Source: Nitrospirae bacterium MYbin3
GTDB taxonomy: Bacteria; Nitrospirota; Thermodesulfovibrionia; Thermodesulfovibrionales; Dissulfurispiraceae
Assembly (NCBI GenBank): GCA_002753335.1
Contig: PEAD01000007.1
Span: 28,501 to 92,500, forward strand
DNA: 64,000 nucleotides
Direction of reading: 5' to 3'
Both the position numbers and the translations under genes were made by a program. This document shows positions 27,647 through 36,620 of the stretch, piece by piece. Positions within the stretch are counted from its first letter, which is position 1. The number at the start of each line of letters is the position of its first letter. The notes under the pieces are model-generated. The model did not search any database. It had not been told where the DNA came from and saw nothing but the letters and a program-made list of their open reading frames with translations.

Positions 27647-28525
27647 TTACGCCGTCAATATCCCTAAAATCTCTCTGTACCGGGCAGTGGTTTTTTGCAC
27701 GATGTCGTCCGGAAGCGCCGGACCCGGATATGTCTGGTCCCAGTCCAGTGTCAGAAGATAGTCTCTCACTATTTGTTTGTCGAAGCTGTCCTGTCCTTTG
27801 CCGGGCTGATAATTTTTTGCTGACCAGAAGCGCGAAGAGTCGGGAGTCAGGACTTCGTCAATAAGTATCAGCCTATTCTGATGCAGGCCGAACTCCATCT
27901 TGGTATCGGCAATGATGATGCCTTTTTTCTCGGCCATTTCACGCGCTTTTTTGTAGATGGCGATTGTCGTATCACGCAGGAATGATGCCTTGTCCTCTCC
28001 TACTATCTTTGCCATCTCTTCAAAACTTATGTTTATGTCATGCCCCTCGTCAGCTTTGGTGCTCGGCGTGAATATCGGTTCATCAAGACGCGATGATTCG
28101 ACCAGCCCGGCAGGAAGCTTAATGCCGCATACTGTGCCGTCTTTCTTATACTCTTTCCAGCCTGAGCCCGAAAGGTATCCTCTTACGATGCATTCAACAG
28201 GCATCGGCGCAGCTTTCTTTACAAGCATGCTTCTGTCTTCCAGAATGTCCGCATATTTGTGAAGAATCTGCGGATAGTCCTTAAGCTCTGTGGCAACAAT
28301 ATGGTTTTCGATAAGGTCTCTCATCTGGTTGAACCAAAAGACCGATATCTGCGTCAGAATTCTGCCCTTGTCCTGAATGCCGTTCGGCAGTACCACATCA
28401 AAGGCCGATACCCTGTCTGTTGCGATGATTAGAAAGCAGTTCTCAACTTCATATACATCACGCACCTTCCCTCGGCGCAGGAACTTTATATCAGAAAGTT
28501 TTGTTTCAAGCACTATGCCCGACAT
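27647..28525 (-). CDS. purC: SAICAR synthetase
   Basis: From ATG 28525 (after GGAGGAGAA) the 292-residue enzyme starts [27 protein letters not shown]. Motifs include [32 protein letters not shown] and DTKMEFG. It joins aspartate to CAIR in purine synthesis. It is the longer (about 290 aa) form found in several bacteria and yeast. The start overlaps the P-type ATPase end by 20 nt. purE lies three genes upstream, and purE supplies its substrate. Confidence 0.96.
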   Translation of the reverse strand: MSGIVLETKLSDIKFLRRGKVRDVYEVENCFLIIATDRVSAFDVVLPNGIQDKGRILTQISVFWFNQMRDLIENHIVATELKDYPQILHKYADILEDRSMLVKKAAPMPVECIVRGYLSGSGWKEYKKDGTVCGIKLPAGLVESSRLDEPIFTPSTKADEGHDINISFEEMAKIVGEDKASFLRDTTIAIYKKAREMAEKKGIIIADTKMEFGLHQNRLILIDEVLTPDSSRFWSAKNYQPGKGQDSFDKQIVRDYLLTLDWDQTYPGPALPDDIVQKTTARYREILGILTA

Positions 28526-31142
28526 ATTTTCTCCTCCATAATTTTTCGATTTCCACTGCAAAGAATACCACAGAAGATGCGGCAACTGTAAATAACAATT
28601 CGTTGAAAGTCAGTGGTTCTGTCTTTAATATCGCATTAAAAGCCGGAATGTATATAACAGCAAGTTGTGCCGCAAAGCTGAACAGAACAGCTCCGAGCAG
28701 GGCCTTATTGCTGAATATGCCGATGGTGAAAAGAGATTCCCGCTCGGAGCGTATAGCAAGCACATGGCCCAACTGTGTAAGACAGACAACCGTAAATACC
28801 ATGGTCTGCCAGTGAGCGCCGGAGTGATTAATAGACCAGTATTGGGTAAGCAGGGCGATGATTCCCATGAGCAGTCCTACCCAGACAACATGGTATCCGA
28901 GTCCGTGCGCGAAGATGCTTTCCTGCGGATGCCTCGGCGGCCGCTTCAATACATCGCCTTCAGCAGGTTCAAGCGAAAGCGCGAGTGCTGGCAGGGCATC
29001 TGTCATAAGGTTTATCCATAAAATTTGTATGGGCTGCAGCGGTATCGGAAGCCCGACAATCGGCGCTAAAAAAAGCGTCCATATCTCTCCTGAATTCGTT
29101 GTTAGAAGGTATTTTACGAACTTGCGGATGTTGTCATATATTTTTCTGCCCTCTTTTACCGCTTTTACTATTGTGGCGAAATTATCGTCAAGCAGGATCA
29201 TGTGAGCGGCCTCTTTTGAAACATCGGTGCCTGTTATGCCCATCGCTATTCCGATGTCAGCCCGTTTGAGGGCAGGAGCGTCATTCACGCCGTCGCCTGT
29301 CATTGCTGCGAACTGTCCTCTGTCCTGAAGCGCTTTTATTATTTTTAGCTTCTGTTCAGGCGCGACCCTCGCGTAAACCTTTATATGTTCCACACGGGTT
29401 TCGAATTCGCTCAACGGGAGTTGTTCGAGCTCTCTGCCGGTGATAACGGAATCGGCACTGTCTGTTTCTTCGAGAATGCCGAGCCGTTTGGCTATTGCCG
29501 TGGCCGTAAGCGGATGGTCGCCTGTGATCATTACAGGCTTGATTCCTGCGCTTTTGCAGAGCTTCACCGCCTCTTTTGCCTCTTCTCTCGGAGGATCCAT
29601 AATCCCTGCAAGGCCGATGATGGTAAGGGTCTTCTCACAATCTTCCGGAGAAAGTTTTGCGGGCACCTCATCCCATTGTCTCATCGCAACGCAGATGACC
29701 CTTAGTCCATCCGCCGCCATTTTGTCGCTTGCCTCGGTCAGGGCTTTTTTATCTATGGGTTCAATGCCGTCTGCGGTCATAAAACAATCCGCTTTTTCTA
29801 TCAGGTTTTCGAATGCGCCTTTTGTGAAAGAGACAAACCCGGTTTTTTCTGCCGACTGTTTGTGAAACGTCGTCATGCATTTTCTGTCCGAATCGAACGG
29901 GATTTCCCCAACACGCGGAAAAATTTCATGCAGGGATTTGGTTGAGAAACCTTTTGTCAGCGCTATTTCGAGAAGCGCTACTTCGGTGGGGTCGCCTATT
30001 ATATTGCCTTCAGCATTTGAGTGGGAATCATTGTTTAGTACGAAGGCGGTAAAAAGCGAAGGATGCAAGTTGCCATTCATTGCTTTTAACGCATCACTTT
30101 TAAGCAGATTTCGATCTGCCCAAATCTCTTCGACAGCCATTTTATTCATGGTAAGAGTGCCTGTTTTATCTGAGCAGATAAAAGTCACCGAACCGAGTGT
30201 TTCGACCGCCGGAAGTTTTCTGATGAGAGAGTTCTGTTGTACCATCTTGCGGGCACCCAGCGCTAAGGCTATGGTTACAACGGCCGGAAGGGCTTCGGGG
30301 ATTGCAGCTACAGCCAAAGATATTGCTGTCAAAAGCATGAGCATCGGCTTTTCGCCGCGCATAATGCCTGCCGCAAGAACTATCGCGCAGATGAATAGAA
30401 TGGCCACCGCAAGTTTTTTGCCGAATGAAGCGAGCCTTTTTTGTAATGGAGTTTTTACCTCTTCTTCGTTCTGAAGCATGCCAGCTATCTTGCCGAGCTC
30501 GGTCTGCATTCCGGTTGTTGCTACAACTCCTGTGCCCCTTCCATAAACGACACTGGTTCCTTTGTACGCGATATTTTTTCTGTCACCGAGAGGCATATCA
30601 GCATCTTTGAGATGATGGGTGTGCTTTTCAACAGCTTCTGATTCCCCTGTTAGCGCGGCTTCCTGAATCTTTAACTGTGCGGCTTCAATAATACGCAGGT
30701 CGGCAGGCACAATCCTTCCTGCTTCGAGGAGCACAACATCGCCTGGAACCAGATCTGAAGCAGGCAAAGGTGTCGGGTGGCTGTTTCTCAGAACAACAGC
30801 GGAAGCTGCCGACATTTTTTTGAGCGCTGCCACAGCTTTTTCTGCGCGGTATTCCTGAACAAAACCTATAACAGCATTTAGCACTACGATCACAATTATT
30901 GCGATTGTGTCCGAAGGCTCGCCTATAATGCCCGAAATCACCGCCGCAGCTATAAGCACAAGAATCATAAAATCCTTGAACTGATCAAGGAACATAATAA
31001 AAGGTGTTTTCCGTGCTTTTTCTTTAAGTTCGTTGGTGCCGTATTGTTCCAGTCTTTTCTGCGCTTCGTCCGATGAAAGACCGCGTAAAGAACTGTTTAA
31101 TGCCGAAAGAGTTTCATCGATATTTTTTTGATGCCATGTCAT
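28506..31142 (-). CDS. P2A-type (Ca2+/Mn2+-like) cation ATPase
   Basis: The 878-residue P-type ATPase has the N-terminal cation-ATPase domain, the TGES actuator motif ([12 protein letters not shown]), [19 protein letters not shown] in helix 4, the phosphorylation motif [32 protein letters not shown] and the helix 6 metal motif [14 protein letters not shown]. These match SERCA/PMR1-type P2A pumps, which export Ca2+ and sometimes Mn2+. The operon is headed by a Mn2+-type riboswitch, so Mn2+ export is a fair guess. It lies 81 nt after the zinc-finger gene, with a hairpin between. Confidence 0.92.
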   Translation of the reverse strand: MTWHQKNIDETLSALNSSLRGLSSDEAQKRLEQYGTNELKEKARKTPFIMFLDQFKDFMILVLIAAAVISGIIGEPSDTIAIIVIVVLNAVIGFVQEYRAEKAVAALKKMSAASAVVLRNSHPTPLPASDLVPGDVVLLEAGRIVPADLRIIEAAQLKIQEAALTGESEAVEKHTHHLKDADMPLGDRKNIAYKGTSVVYGRGTGVVATTGMQTELGKIAGMLQNEEEVKTPLQKRLASFGKKLAVAILFICAIVLAAGIMRGEKPMLMLLTAISLAVAAIPEALPAVVTIALALGARKMVQQNSLIRKLPAVETLGSVTFICSDKTGTLTMNKMAVEEIWADRNLLKSDALKAMNGNLHPSLFTAFVLNNDSHSNAEGNIIGDPTEVALLEIALTKGFSTKSLHEIFPRVGEIPFDSDRKCMTTFHKQSAEKTGFVSFTKGAFENLIEKADCFMTADGIEPIDKKALTEASDKMAADGLRVICVAMRQWDEVPAKLSPEDCEKTLTIIGLAGIMDPPREEAKEAVKLCKSAGIKPVMITGDHPLTATAIAKRLGILEETDSADSVITGRELEQLPLSEFETRVEHIKVYARVAPEQKLKIIKALQDRGQFAAMTGDGVNDAPALKRADIGIAMGITGTDVSKEAAHMILLDDNFATIVKAVKEGRKIYDNIRKFVKYLLTTNSGEIWTLFLAPIVGLPIPLQPIQILWINLMTDALPALALSLEPAEGDVLKRPPRHPQESIFAHGLGYHVVWVGLLMGIIALLTQYWSINHSGAHWQTMVFTVVCLTQLGHVLAIRSERESLFTIGIFSNKALLGAVLFSFAAQLAVIYIPAFNAILKTEPLTFNELLFTVAASSVVFFAVEIEKLWRRKYVGHSA

Positions 31143-31174
31143 GAGGGCCTCTTATAATAGATGAGAATAAAGTA

Positions 31175-31195
31175 CGGGGCAGATAATCTGCCCCG
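31175..31195 (-). terminator. Hairpin between zinc-finger gene and ATPase
   Basis: CGGGGCAG and CTGCCCCG pair around a short loop. It may partly terminate the htpX-purE-zinc finger message or protect its 3-prime end. The following sequence on the reverse strand (TACTTTATT) is only moderately U-rich. Confidence 0.5.
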
Positions 31196-31223
31196 GTTAA
31201 ATGCAACGTAATACTTGTGACGG

Positions 31224-31523
31224 TTATTTTTTGAAAACGCTGAAAAGTTTGTCTATGCCGGATTTCTCAAGCTTGGCGACGGTTTCGAGCTCGCCTGCAT
31301 CAAGCCAGATTCCTGCACACTCGGAGCATTTGTCGATTTTTATATGTTTGTAGTCTATCTCTATAAGCTCCATGCCGCATTTTGGGCATCTCATGTGATG
31401 CAGTTCTTTCAGTTTTTTCTTTTCCTCTTTTGCGATATGTTTATGTTTTTCTTCCTCGATTTTTTTGAGCTTTGCAAATTCCTGTCGGGCAATGAACTCT
31501 TCTTCTTTTTCTGTCGGCTTCAT
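31224..31523 (-). CDS. Zinc-ribbon (zf-TFIIB-like) protein
   Basis: The 99-residue protein has a Lys/Glu-rich helical N-terminus (about 1-40, possible coiled coil) and a C-terminal zinc ribbon CPKC...CSEC followed by GIWLDAGELE, the hallmark of the zf-TFIIB family. The function in bacteria is unknown. It lies 12 nt after purE in the riboswitch-led operon. Confidence 0.88.
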   Translation of the reverse strand: MKPTEKEEEFIARQEFAKLKKIEEEKHKHIAKEEKKKLKELHHMRCPKCGMELIEIDYKHIKIDKCSECAGIWLDAGELETVAKLEKSGIDKLFSVFKK

Positions 31524-31535
31524 GTGGTCCTCCGT

Positions 31536-32027
31536 TTATGTTTTTTTCAGTGTTTCGGATTTTTCGATTAGGCTTTGTCTGGTTTTCTCTCTGAACTTTT
31601 CAAGATTTTCTGCTATCGCAGGATATTTTATCGAAAGAATTGAACACGCAAGATACGCGGCGTTTTTAGCCCCGTCAATCGCTACGGTTGCAACCGGTAT
31701 TCCTGGAGGCATTTGTACTGTCGAGTAGAGGGCATCAACACCGCTTAAAGCTCCAGATTTCAAAGGCACGCCTATAACCGGTAATGTTGTGTGAGAGGCG
31801 ATTACTCCTGCAAGGTGCGCGGCCATACCGGCGCCAGCAATTATAACTTCGATTCCGCGTTCCCGTGCTGTTTTTGCGTATTGCGCTGTTTTGTCGGGCA
31901 GTCTGTGCGCCGAGCTAATATCCATCTTGTATTCAACGCCAATTTCTTTCAAAACCGCGGCCGCTTTTTCCATAACAGGCAGGTCACTGTCGCTTCCCAT
32001 GAGTATCCCGACAAGAGGTGCAGCCAT
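31536..32027 (-). CDS. purE: N5-CAIR mutase PurE
   Basis: The 163-residue enzyme carries [16 protein letters not shown] and [11 protein letters not shown], the marks of class I PurE, which converts N5-CAIR to CAIR. The ATG lies 2 nt after the htpX stop. purC follows further down the operon. No purK is nearby. Confidence 0.96.
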   Translation of the reverse strand: MAAPLVGILMGSDSDLPVMEKAAAVLKEIGVEYKMDISSAHRLPDKTAQYAKTARERGIEVIIAGAGMAAHLAGVIASHTTLPVIGVPLKSGALSGVDALYSTVQMPPGIPVATVAIDGAKNAAYLACSILSIKYPAIAENLEKFREKTRQSLIEKSETLKKT

Positions 32028-32029
32028 TG

Positions 32030-32887
32030 CTATGCCCCCATCCTCATCGCTTCAAGTCTTGCAACCCTTTCTTCAATAGGCGGATGCGTGCTGAAGAGTT
32101 TTAGTATGCCGCCGCCGGTAAGCGGGTTTACGATGAACATATGAGAGGTTGCCGGGTTTGCGTCCAGCGGTATTCTCTGCGATGCCATTTCGAGTTTTTT
32201 CAGGGCATTTGCAAGATATCTTGGGTTGCCGCAGATCTTTGCGCCGCCTGCATCTGCTCCGTATTCTCTCGCTCTCGATATCGCCATCTGGACAAGCATT
32301 GCAGCTATCGGACCGACTATCATCATTACAATCGCGGCTATCGGGTTGCTGCTTCCTTCATCATCGTCGCTTCTGCCGCCGCCGAATATCGCTGCCCACT
32401 GAGCCATCTGCGCTATATAGCTTATTGCGCCGGCAATTGTTGCGGCTATAGTGCTGACAAGGATGTCTCTGTTTTTAATATGCGCGAGTTCGTGCGCTAT
32501 AACGCCTTCGAGTTCTTCACGGCTTAACAGTCTCATAATGCCTGTTGTCACGGCAACAGTCCCATGCTCAGGGTTTCTGCCCGTAGCAAAAGCATTTGGC
32601 TGGTCCTCATCCATTATACAGACACGCGGCATTGGAAGCTGAGCCCTGTGGCTTAGGCTTCTTACCATTGAATAAAGCTCAGGAGCTTCAGATTCGGTCA
32701 CCGGTTTTGCCCCGTACATCTTTAGCACGATTTTATCGCTGAACCAGTATGAGATAAAGTTCATGCCGAAGGCCATTATCAGCGCGAAGGTCATTCCTGT
32801 TTTACCGCCGATGGCTGCGCCCACAAGCACCAGCATTAGCGTAAGTGTTACCATTAAGGCCATTGTTTTGATTCCGTTCATTTTCAC
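32030..32887 (-). CDS. htpX: Zinc metalloprotease HtpX
   Basis: The 285-residue M48 protease has two N-terminal membrane helices, the zinc motif HELAH ([13 protein letters not shown]), two further helices, and a glutamate ligand in the [10 protein letters not shown] segment. HtpX degrades damaged membrane proteins on the cytoplasmic face. A strong Shine-Dalgarno (AAAGGAGG) precedes it, after the terminator of a yybP-ykoY riboswitch. Metal control of htpX by this RNA is unusual as far as I know. Confidence 0.96.
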   Translation of the reverse strand: MKMNGIKTMALMVTLTLMLVLVGAAIGGKTGMTFALIMAFGMNFISYWFSDKIVLKMYGAKPVTESEAPELYSMVRSLSHRAQLPMPRVCIMDEDQPNAFATGRNPEHGTVAVTTGIMRLLSREELEGVIAHELAHIKNRDILVSTIAATIAGAISYIAQMAQWAAIFGGGRSDDDEGSSNPIAAIVMMIVGPIAAMLVQMAISRAREYGADAGGAKICGNPRYLANALKKLEMASQRIPLDANPATSHMFIVNPLTGGGILKLFSTHPPIEERVARLEAMRMGA

Positions 32888-32901
32888 TACCTCCTTTTTC
32901 C

Positions 32902-33042
32902 TAAATCAAAAAGACCTTTACCGCAAATATCTTGATGCGGTAAAGGTCTCGCTTGTTAGTTTCAAACTAACTGATGGTACCGGCCGGTTTTTTTCCAGCG
33001 TGCTGACGATATCCATCAATTCAGCTACTCCCCTCTACTTAT
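32902..33042 (-). promoter_or_regulatory. yybP-ykoY (Mn2+) riboswitch with terminator upstream of htpX
   Basis: On the reverse strand the conserved AGAGGGGAGTAGC (about 33036-33024) and GCGAGACCTTTAC (32952-32940) flank a helical domain. GTAGAGG (33038-33032) pairs with CCTTTAC (32946-32940) as P1. The same 3-prime strand is reused in a 13-bp terminator stem GACCTTTACCGCA / TGCGGTAAAGGTC (32948-32913), followed by TTTTT. Ligand binding would stabilise P1 and prevent termination, so this is an ON switch. The yybP-ykoY class senses Mn2+. The class match is by consensus reading, not by a covariance search. Confidence 0.82.
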
Positions 33043-33176
33043 TATTTAATTTAGCTTAAGGGCCTAAAACAAGTCAAGGTGAATCGTTGAGCTTTTCTCG
33101 TTATTTATGGCCATGTTATACTGCTTTAAGCTTATCTTTTTAACCAAACATTTTCCCGATGAGCTAAAAAAACAAA

Positions 33177-34562
33177 ATGATCGATGATTTCCTGCTAGAA
33201 AAACTTATGAAGAAAGCCCTTAAGCAAGGGGGCGACTATGCGGATATATTTGTTGAGCGCAGAGTTACCAGCGCTGTTCAGCTTGATGATAATCGCGTAG
33301 AAAAAGTTACCGGCGGCACTGATTCGGGTATAGGCATAAGACTTATCTATAATGGGAAAACAGCATATGCGTACAGCAATGACTTTTCTGAACAACTGCT
33401 TTTTGAGCTTGCCGACACCGTAAGTAAAATAGCCGCTGGAGACTCTCCGTCTGCAGCTGTGAATCTTAAGAAAATACGTCCCGAAAAAAAAATGGTTATA
33501 GCTTTGCCTCCTTCTGCGGTGTCGCTTAATTCAAAAGTAGATATAGTGGTGCGCGGCAACAATGTTGCGAGAAAAAGCGACAGCAGGGTTGTGCAGGCAA
33601 CTGTAATATACAGGGACTCTATTCAGCAGGTGAAAATCCTGACGTCAGAAGGAACGCTTTGTGAAGATGAGCGTGTATATACATTAGGGGTGGTACAGAT
33701 TGTTGCTGTATCAGACGGAATTGTGCAAACCGGATATGAGCCGGCAGGAGGGCATATTGGGTTTGAGCTTTTTGAAGGAGAGCTTATAGAAGAGCTTGCT
33801 GCAAAAGCGGTCAAAAGGGCAACAATGATGCTTAAGGCTGAACGCGCACCGGCCGGCAGGATGCCGGTAATAATCTCATCCGAGGCCGGAGGCACAATGA
33901 TCCACGAGGCTGTGGGCCATGGACTTGAAGCAGATCTTGTGCAGCAGGGGCTTTCGGTATATTCAAGCAAGAAGGGGCAGGAGATCGCCTCCCGAATCGT
34001 GACGGTTATAGATGATGCAACTATTCCGAACAAAAGAGGTTCATTTATTTTTGATGATGAAGGAACCCAATCCCAGAGGACTGTGTTGGTGAAAAATGGC
34101 GTACTGACAAGCTACATGTATGACAAATGGACATCAATTAAGGACAGTGTTTTATCAACAGGTAACGGCAGGCGGGAATCCTACGAAAGCAAACCTATAC
34201 CCAGAATGACAAATACATTTATAGAACGGGGAACTGCTTCGCCGGAAGAAGTTGTGAGTTCTGTTGATAGAGGTCTTTTTGTAAAAAAAATGGGCGGTGG
34301 ACAGGTAAATACCGTTACAGGGGATTTTGTATTCGATGTTCAGGAAGGGTACTTAATAGAAAATGGGGTTGTTAGTGAACCTGTCAGGGGAGCTACACTT
34401 ATTGGAAGCGGTCCGGATATTTTAAAATCTATAGATATGGTTGGCTCTGATATGGGTTTTTCTATAGGCACATGCGGAAAAGACGGACAGGGCGTTCCTG
34501 TTTCTGATGCTATGCCAACTTTGCGTATTCCTGAGATGGTGGTCGGTGGCGAAATCAAATGA
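33177..34562 (+). CDS. tldD: TldD metalloprotease
   Basis: The 461-residue protein has the TldD/PmbA fold with the HEAVGHGLE zinc motif and GTQSQRTVLVKNG. TldD normally works with TldE/PmbA as a heterodimer that degrades unfolded peptides or processes peptide natural products; no tldE lies next to it here. It runs divergently from the htpX operon and has no clear Shine-Dalgarno. Confidence 0.94.
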   Translation: MIDDFLLEKLMKKALKQGGDYADIFVERRVTSAVQLDDNRVEKVTGGTDSGIGIRLIYNGKTAYAYSNDFSEQLLFELADTVSKIAAGDSPSAAVNLKKIRPEKKMVIALPPSAVSLNSKVDIVVRGNNVARKSDSRVVQATVIYRDSIQQVKILTSEGTLCEDERVYTLGVVQIVAVSDGIVQTGYEPAGGHIGFELFEGELIEELAAKAVKRATMMLKAERAPAGRMPVIISSEAGGTMIHEAVGHGLEADLVQQGLSVYSSKKGQEIASRIVTVIDDATIPNKRGSFIFDDEGTQSQRTVLVKNGVLTSYMYDKWTSIKDSVLSTGNGRRESYESKPIPRMTNTFIERGTASPEEVVSSVDRGLFVKKMGGGQVNTVTGDFVFDVQEGYLIENGVVSEPVRGATLIGSGPDILKSIDMVGSDMGFSIGTCGKDGQGVPVSDAMPTLRIPEMVVGGEIK

Positions 34563-34655
34563 TTTTACAGCATTTTTTGTTGCAAAAAAAACACAGAATC
34601 GAATTTCAGCAACAACTCATTCCTGATAATTCATTGTTTTAAAACATGTTTATTT

Positions 34656-34673
34656 TTGGCATGCTACTTGCAA
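34656..34673 (+). promoter_or_regulatory. Sigma-54-type promoter of lpxC
   Basis: TTGGCATGCTACTTGCAA has a near-consensus -24 (TTGGCATG) and -12 (TTGCA) with GG-N10-GC spacing. The predicted start is about 34683, 4 nt before the lpxC ATG. Repeats TTGTTGC and GCAACAA lie just upstream and may be activator sites. Confidence 0.6.
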
Positions 34674-34686
34674 TCTTTTGTTAGCT

Positions 34687-35574
34687 ATGAGATTGCAACG
34701 CACAATTAAAAAAGAGGTTGTATTCAGCGGAATAGGTCTGCACACAGGCAAGCAAGCTACTGTGAAAATCAAGCCTGCTGCGCGCGACACCGGAATCGTA
34801 TTTTATCGCACCGACAAAGGAGCCTTAATCAGGGCCAATATGGAGTCGGTAATAGACACCGCATTTGCGACAACTATAGGCGTTAACGGGGTAAAAATCA
34901 AAACTATAGAGCACATGCTTGCAGCAGCGGCTGGGCTCGGGATCGACAATCTTCTCGTAGAGGTGGATGGGCCGGAGATACCGGTGCTTGACGGCAGTGC
35001 TATTGAGCTTACCGAAATTCTTCTTGAAGCAGGGATAGCAAAGCAGGGCAAGAAAATGCCTTATATAAAAATATTGAAGCCGATAGTTTATGAAGATGCT
35101 CATTCGAGAGCTGTTGCAATACCTTTTGACGGCAGGCGCTTTTCATATTATATAAATTTCAGCCACCATATTCTTGGACAGCAAGAAATTACGATGGACC
35201 TGAACGAAACGAATTTTGTAAAAGAGGTAGCCCCTGCCAGAACTTTTGGTTTTCTAAAAGATGTTGAGATGCTTAGGGCTAACGGACTTGCCAAAGGCGG
35301 TTCGCTCGACAATGCGATAATAGTTGGAGAAAACGGTGTAATCAACAAATCAGGTCTTAGGTTCAAAGATGAGTTTGTAAGGCATAAACTTCTTGATTCT
35401 ATTGGGGATCTGTCTTTAATAGGCTACCCGATACAGGGGCATGTAATGCTTGAGAAGTCGGGGCATACAGCCAATCTGAATTTTCTGAAAAAACTTATTT
35501 CGTCTTTCGATTCTTATACGCTTATTTCTGAAGAAGTTGACCATTCAAGCCTGAAAGTTTTACACTACAATTAA
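34687..35574 (+). CDS. lpxC: UDP-3-O-acyl-N-acetylglucosamine deacetylase
   Basis: The 295-residue enzyme (ATG 34687, MRLQRTIKKEVVFSGIGLHTG) performs the committed step of lipid A synthesis. Motifs are EHMLAAAAGLGIDN and the zinc/acid site HKLLDSIGDLSLIG. It marks the organism as a lipid-A-bearing Gram-negative. It stands alone, without other lpx genes, under a sigma-54-like promoter that would leave almost no leader. Confidence 0.96.
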   Translation: MRLQRTIKKEVVFSGIGLHTGKQATVKIKPAARDTGIVFYRTDKGALIRANMESVIDTAFATTIGVNGVKIKTIEHMLAAAAGLGIDNLLVEVDGPEIPVLDGSAIELTEILLEAGIAKQGKKMPYIKILKPIVYEDAHSRAVAIPFDGRRFSYYINFSHHILGQQEITMDLNETNFVKEVAPARTFGFLKDVEMLRANGLAKGGSLDNAIIVGENGVINKSGLRFKDEFVRHKLLDSIGDLSLIGYPIQGHVMLEKSGHTANLNFLKKLISSFDSYTLISEEVDHSSLKVLHYN

Positions 35575-35577
35575 GGC

Positions 35578-35666
35578 AAAAAAAGAGGGAATACCCAACT
35601 TTCCAGTTTCATCAGAGTAACGTTTTCCAAACCATTTTGGTAAAGTTTTTGGGTATTCCCTAATTT
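35578..35666. terminator. Bidirectional terminator / structured element between lpxC and the tiny peptide gene
   Basis: GGGAATACCCAA (35588-35599) pairs with TTGGGTATTCCC (35649-35660), extended by CTTT/AAAG inside, around a 40-50 nt loop with smaller hairpins. Poly-T follows on both strands (A-run at 35578-35586 on plus, T-run at 35663-35667). It separates convergent genes. Confidence 0.7.
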
Positions 35667-35688
35667 TTCTCTGCTTCTGAAAGCTTAC

Positions 35689-35763
35689 TTATTTCTTCTT
35701 CGCTGCTTTCTTTGCCGGAGCCTTCGCTGCCTTCTTTGCCGGAGCCTTTTTTGCTGTTGCCAT
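35689..35763 (-). CDS. Tiny Lys/Ala/Pro-rich basic peptide, 24 aa
   Basis: A 24-codon gene starts at ATG 35763, 10 nt after AAGGGGGTGA. The product consists almost only of Lys (10) and Ala (10) with two Pro, in a repeated KKAPAKKAA pattern and a KKK end. This resembles C-terminal tails of histone H1-like or AlgP/HU-tail proteins, so it may bind nucleic acid or other polyanions. It has its own promoter-like signal (35795-35823) and ends just before the shared terminator, which argues for a real transcription unit. No globular domain is present. Homology cannot be judged at this length. Confidence 0.7.
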   Translation of the reverse strand: MATAKKAPAKKAAKAPAKKAAKKK

Positions 35764-35794
35764 TCTTGTTCACCCCCTTTCGATTCCTGCAATC

Positions 35795-35823
35795 CTTATA
35801 AGGCGAATGCAGGAGCGTGTTAA
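35795..35823 (-). promoter_or_regulatory. Sigma-70-like promoter of the tiny peptide gene
   Basis: TTAACA (35818-35823) and TATAAG (35795-35800) on the reverse strand are exactly 17 nt apart. Predicted start is about 25 nt before the ATG at 35763. Confidence 0.5.
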
Positions 35824-36369
35824 TTAAGCCCTTCCCATAAGCGTAATTCTTTTTTCTGCAAGAATTCGCTTAAGATTGGAGTCCTTACGTTTTTTGGTTT
35901 TGTAGTCGTCCTCGTCTATAACCATACAGTTCATTCTTTTACCGAATTTCTTCTCAAGATCCTGAAGTCCCATGAGAAAGGCTGGAGTCGAAGGCCCGAC
36001 CACCACAAGGTCAACGGTATGTGAGTCTTCTCCTTCGGCGTATGATCCGTAAATGAAAGCAATTTTTATCCCGTTCGCCCTAAGCAGGCTTTTAAGCGCG
36101 CCGGGCAGACCGAGCGATTTGGCTATGAGGTCTTTGAGTTCCACAAAGAGGGGGGAGTTTTTGTCTGATTGAAAATATTTTAGGTTGGCCACCTTTTCGC
36201 TGGATATTATTCCCATGCCTTCGAGCTTATCCAGCTCTCTTTTTACACCTGAGGGATTTTTGCGGAGAAGGGTTGCGATTTCCCTGACGTAGAATTTTTC
36301 GTCGGGACTATTAAGGAGCAGAGACAACACATCCGCTCTTATTGATGATGAGAACAAGCTTTTAAGCAA
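35824..36369 (-). CDS. Winged-helix / nucleotidyltransferase-fold protein
   Basis: The TTG-started 181-residue protein has an N-terminal winged helix (about 8-65; REIATLLRKNPSGVKRELDKLEGMGII) and a C-terminal Pol-beta-type nucleotidyltransferase fold (GSYAEGEDSHTVDLVVVG, residues 108-125). GS and Asp120 remain, but the usual second Asp of the DxD pair is replaced (VDLVVV), so the catalytic site may be degenerate. It may be a DNA-binding regulator or a relative of MNT antitoxins. GAGGAG precedes the start. Confidence 0.8.
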   Translation of the reverse strand: MLKSLFSSSIRADVLSLLLNSPDEKFYVREIATLLRKNPSGVKRELDKLEGMGIISSEKVANLKYFQSDKNSPLFVELKDLIAKSLGLPGALKSLLRANGIKIAFIYGSYAEGEDSHTVDLVVVGPSTPAFLMGLQDLEKKFGKRMNCMVIDEDDYKTKKRKDSNLKRILAEKRITLMGRA

Positions 36370-36389
36370 TGTAACTCCTCATACGAAAT

Positions 36390-36418
36390 ATTTTATACGA
36401 ATCTTTTACATTTGTCAA
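36390..36418 (-). promoter_or_regulatory. Sigma-70 promoter of the wHTH-nucleotidyltransferase gene
   Basis: Perfect TTGACA (36413-36418) and TAAAAT (36390-36395) are 17 nt apart on the reverse strand. This is the strongest vegetative promoter in the window, 21 nt before the TTG start. Confidence 0.7.
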
Positions 36419-36620
36419 CAGAAAAATTACATTAATAAACGATAGTTGTTTTTTTGTGAACATTCTCATTAAAACAACAATTGTTCATTAATTAGCAACA
36501 ATCATTTCAATTTCTAACAGTGCTTTGTTTTTCGCTGCGTTCCACAATGGATTTTTAGCTGGGCCAAAACGTATAATTTATATTCAAAAAGACAAGACAA
36601 AAAAAGAGTGAGGGTAAATT
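36419..36620. other. Divergent control region with inverted repeats before pckG
   Basis: The AT-rich segment holds TGAACA about 30 bp from TGTTCA, and AACAATTGTT palindromic sequence between them. TATAAT (36572-36577) is a likely pckG -10. GAGTGAGGG lies before the ATG. The repeats may be operators, perhaps of the divergent wHTH protein; this is inference. Confidence 0.4.
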
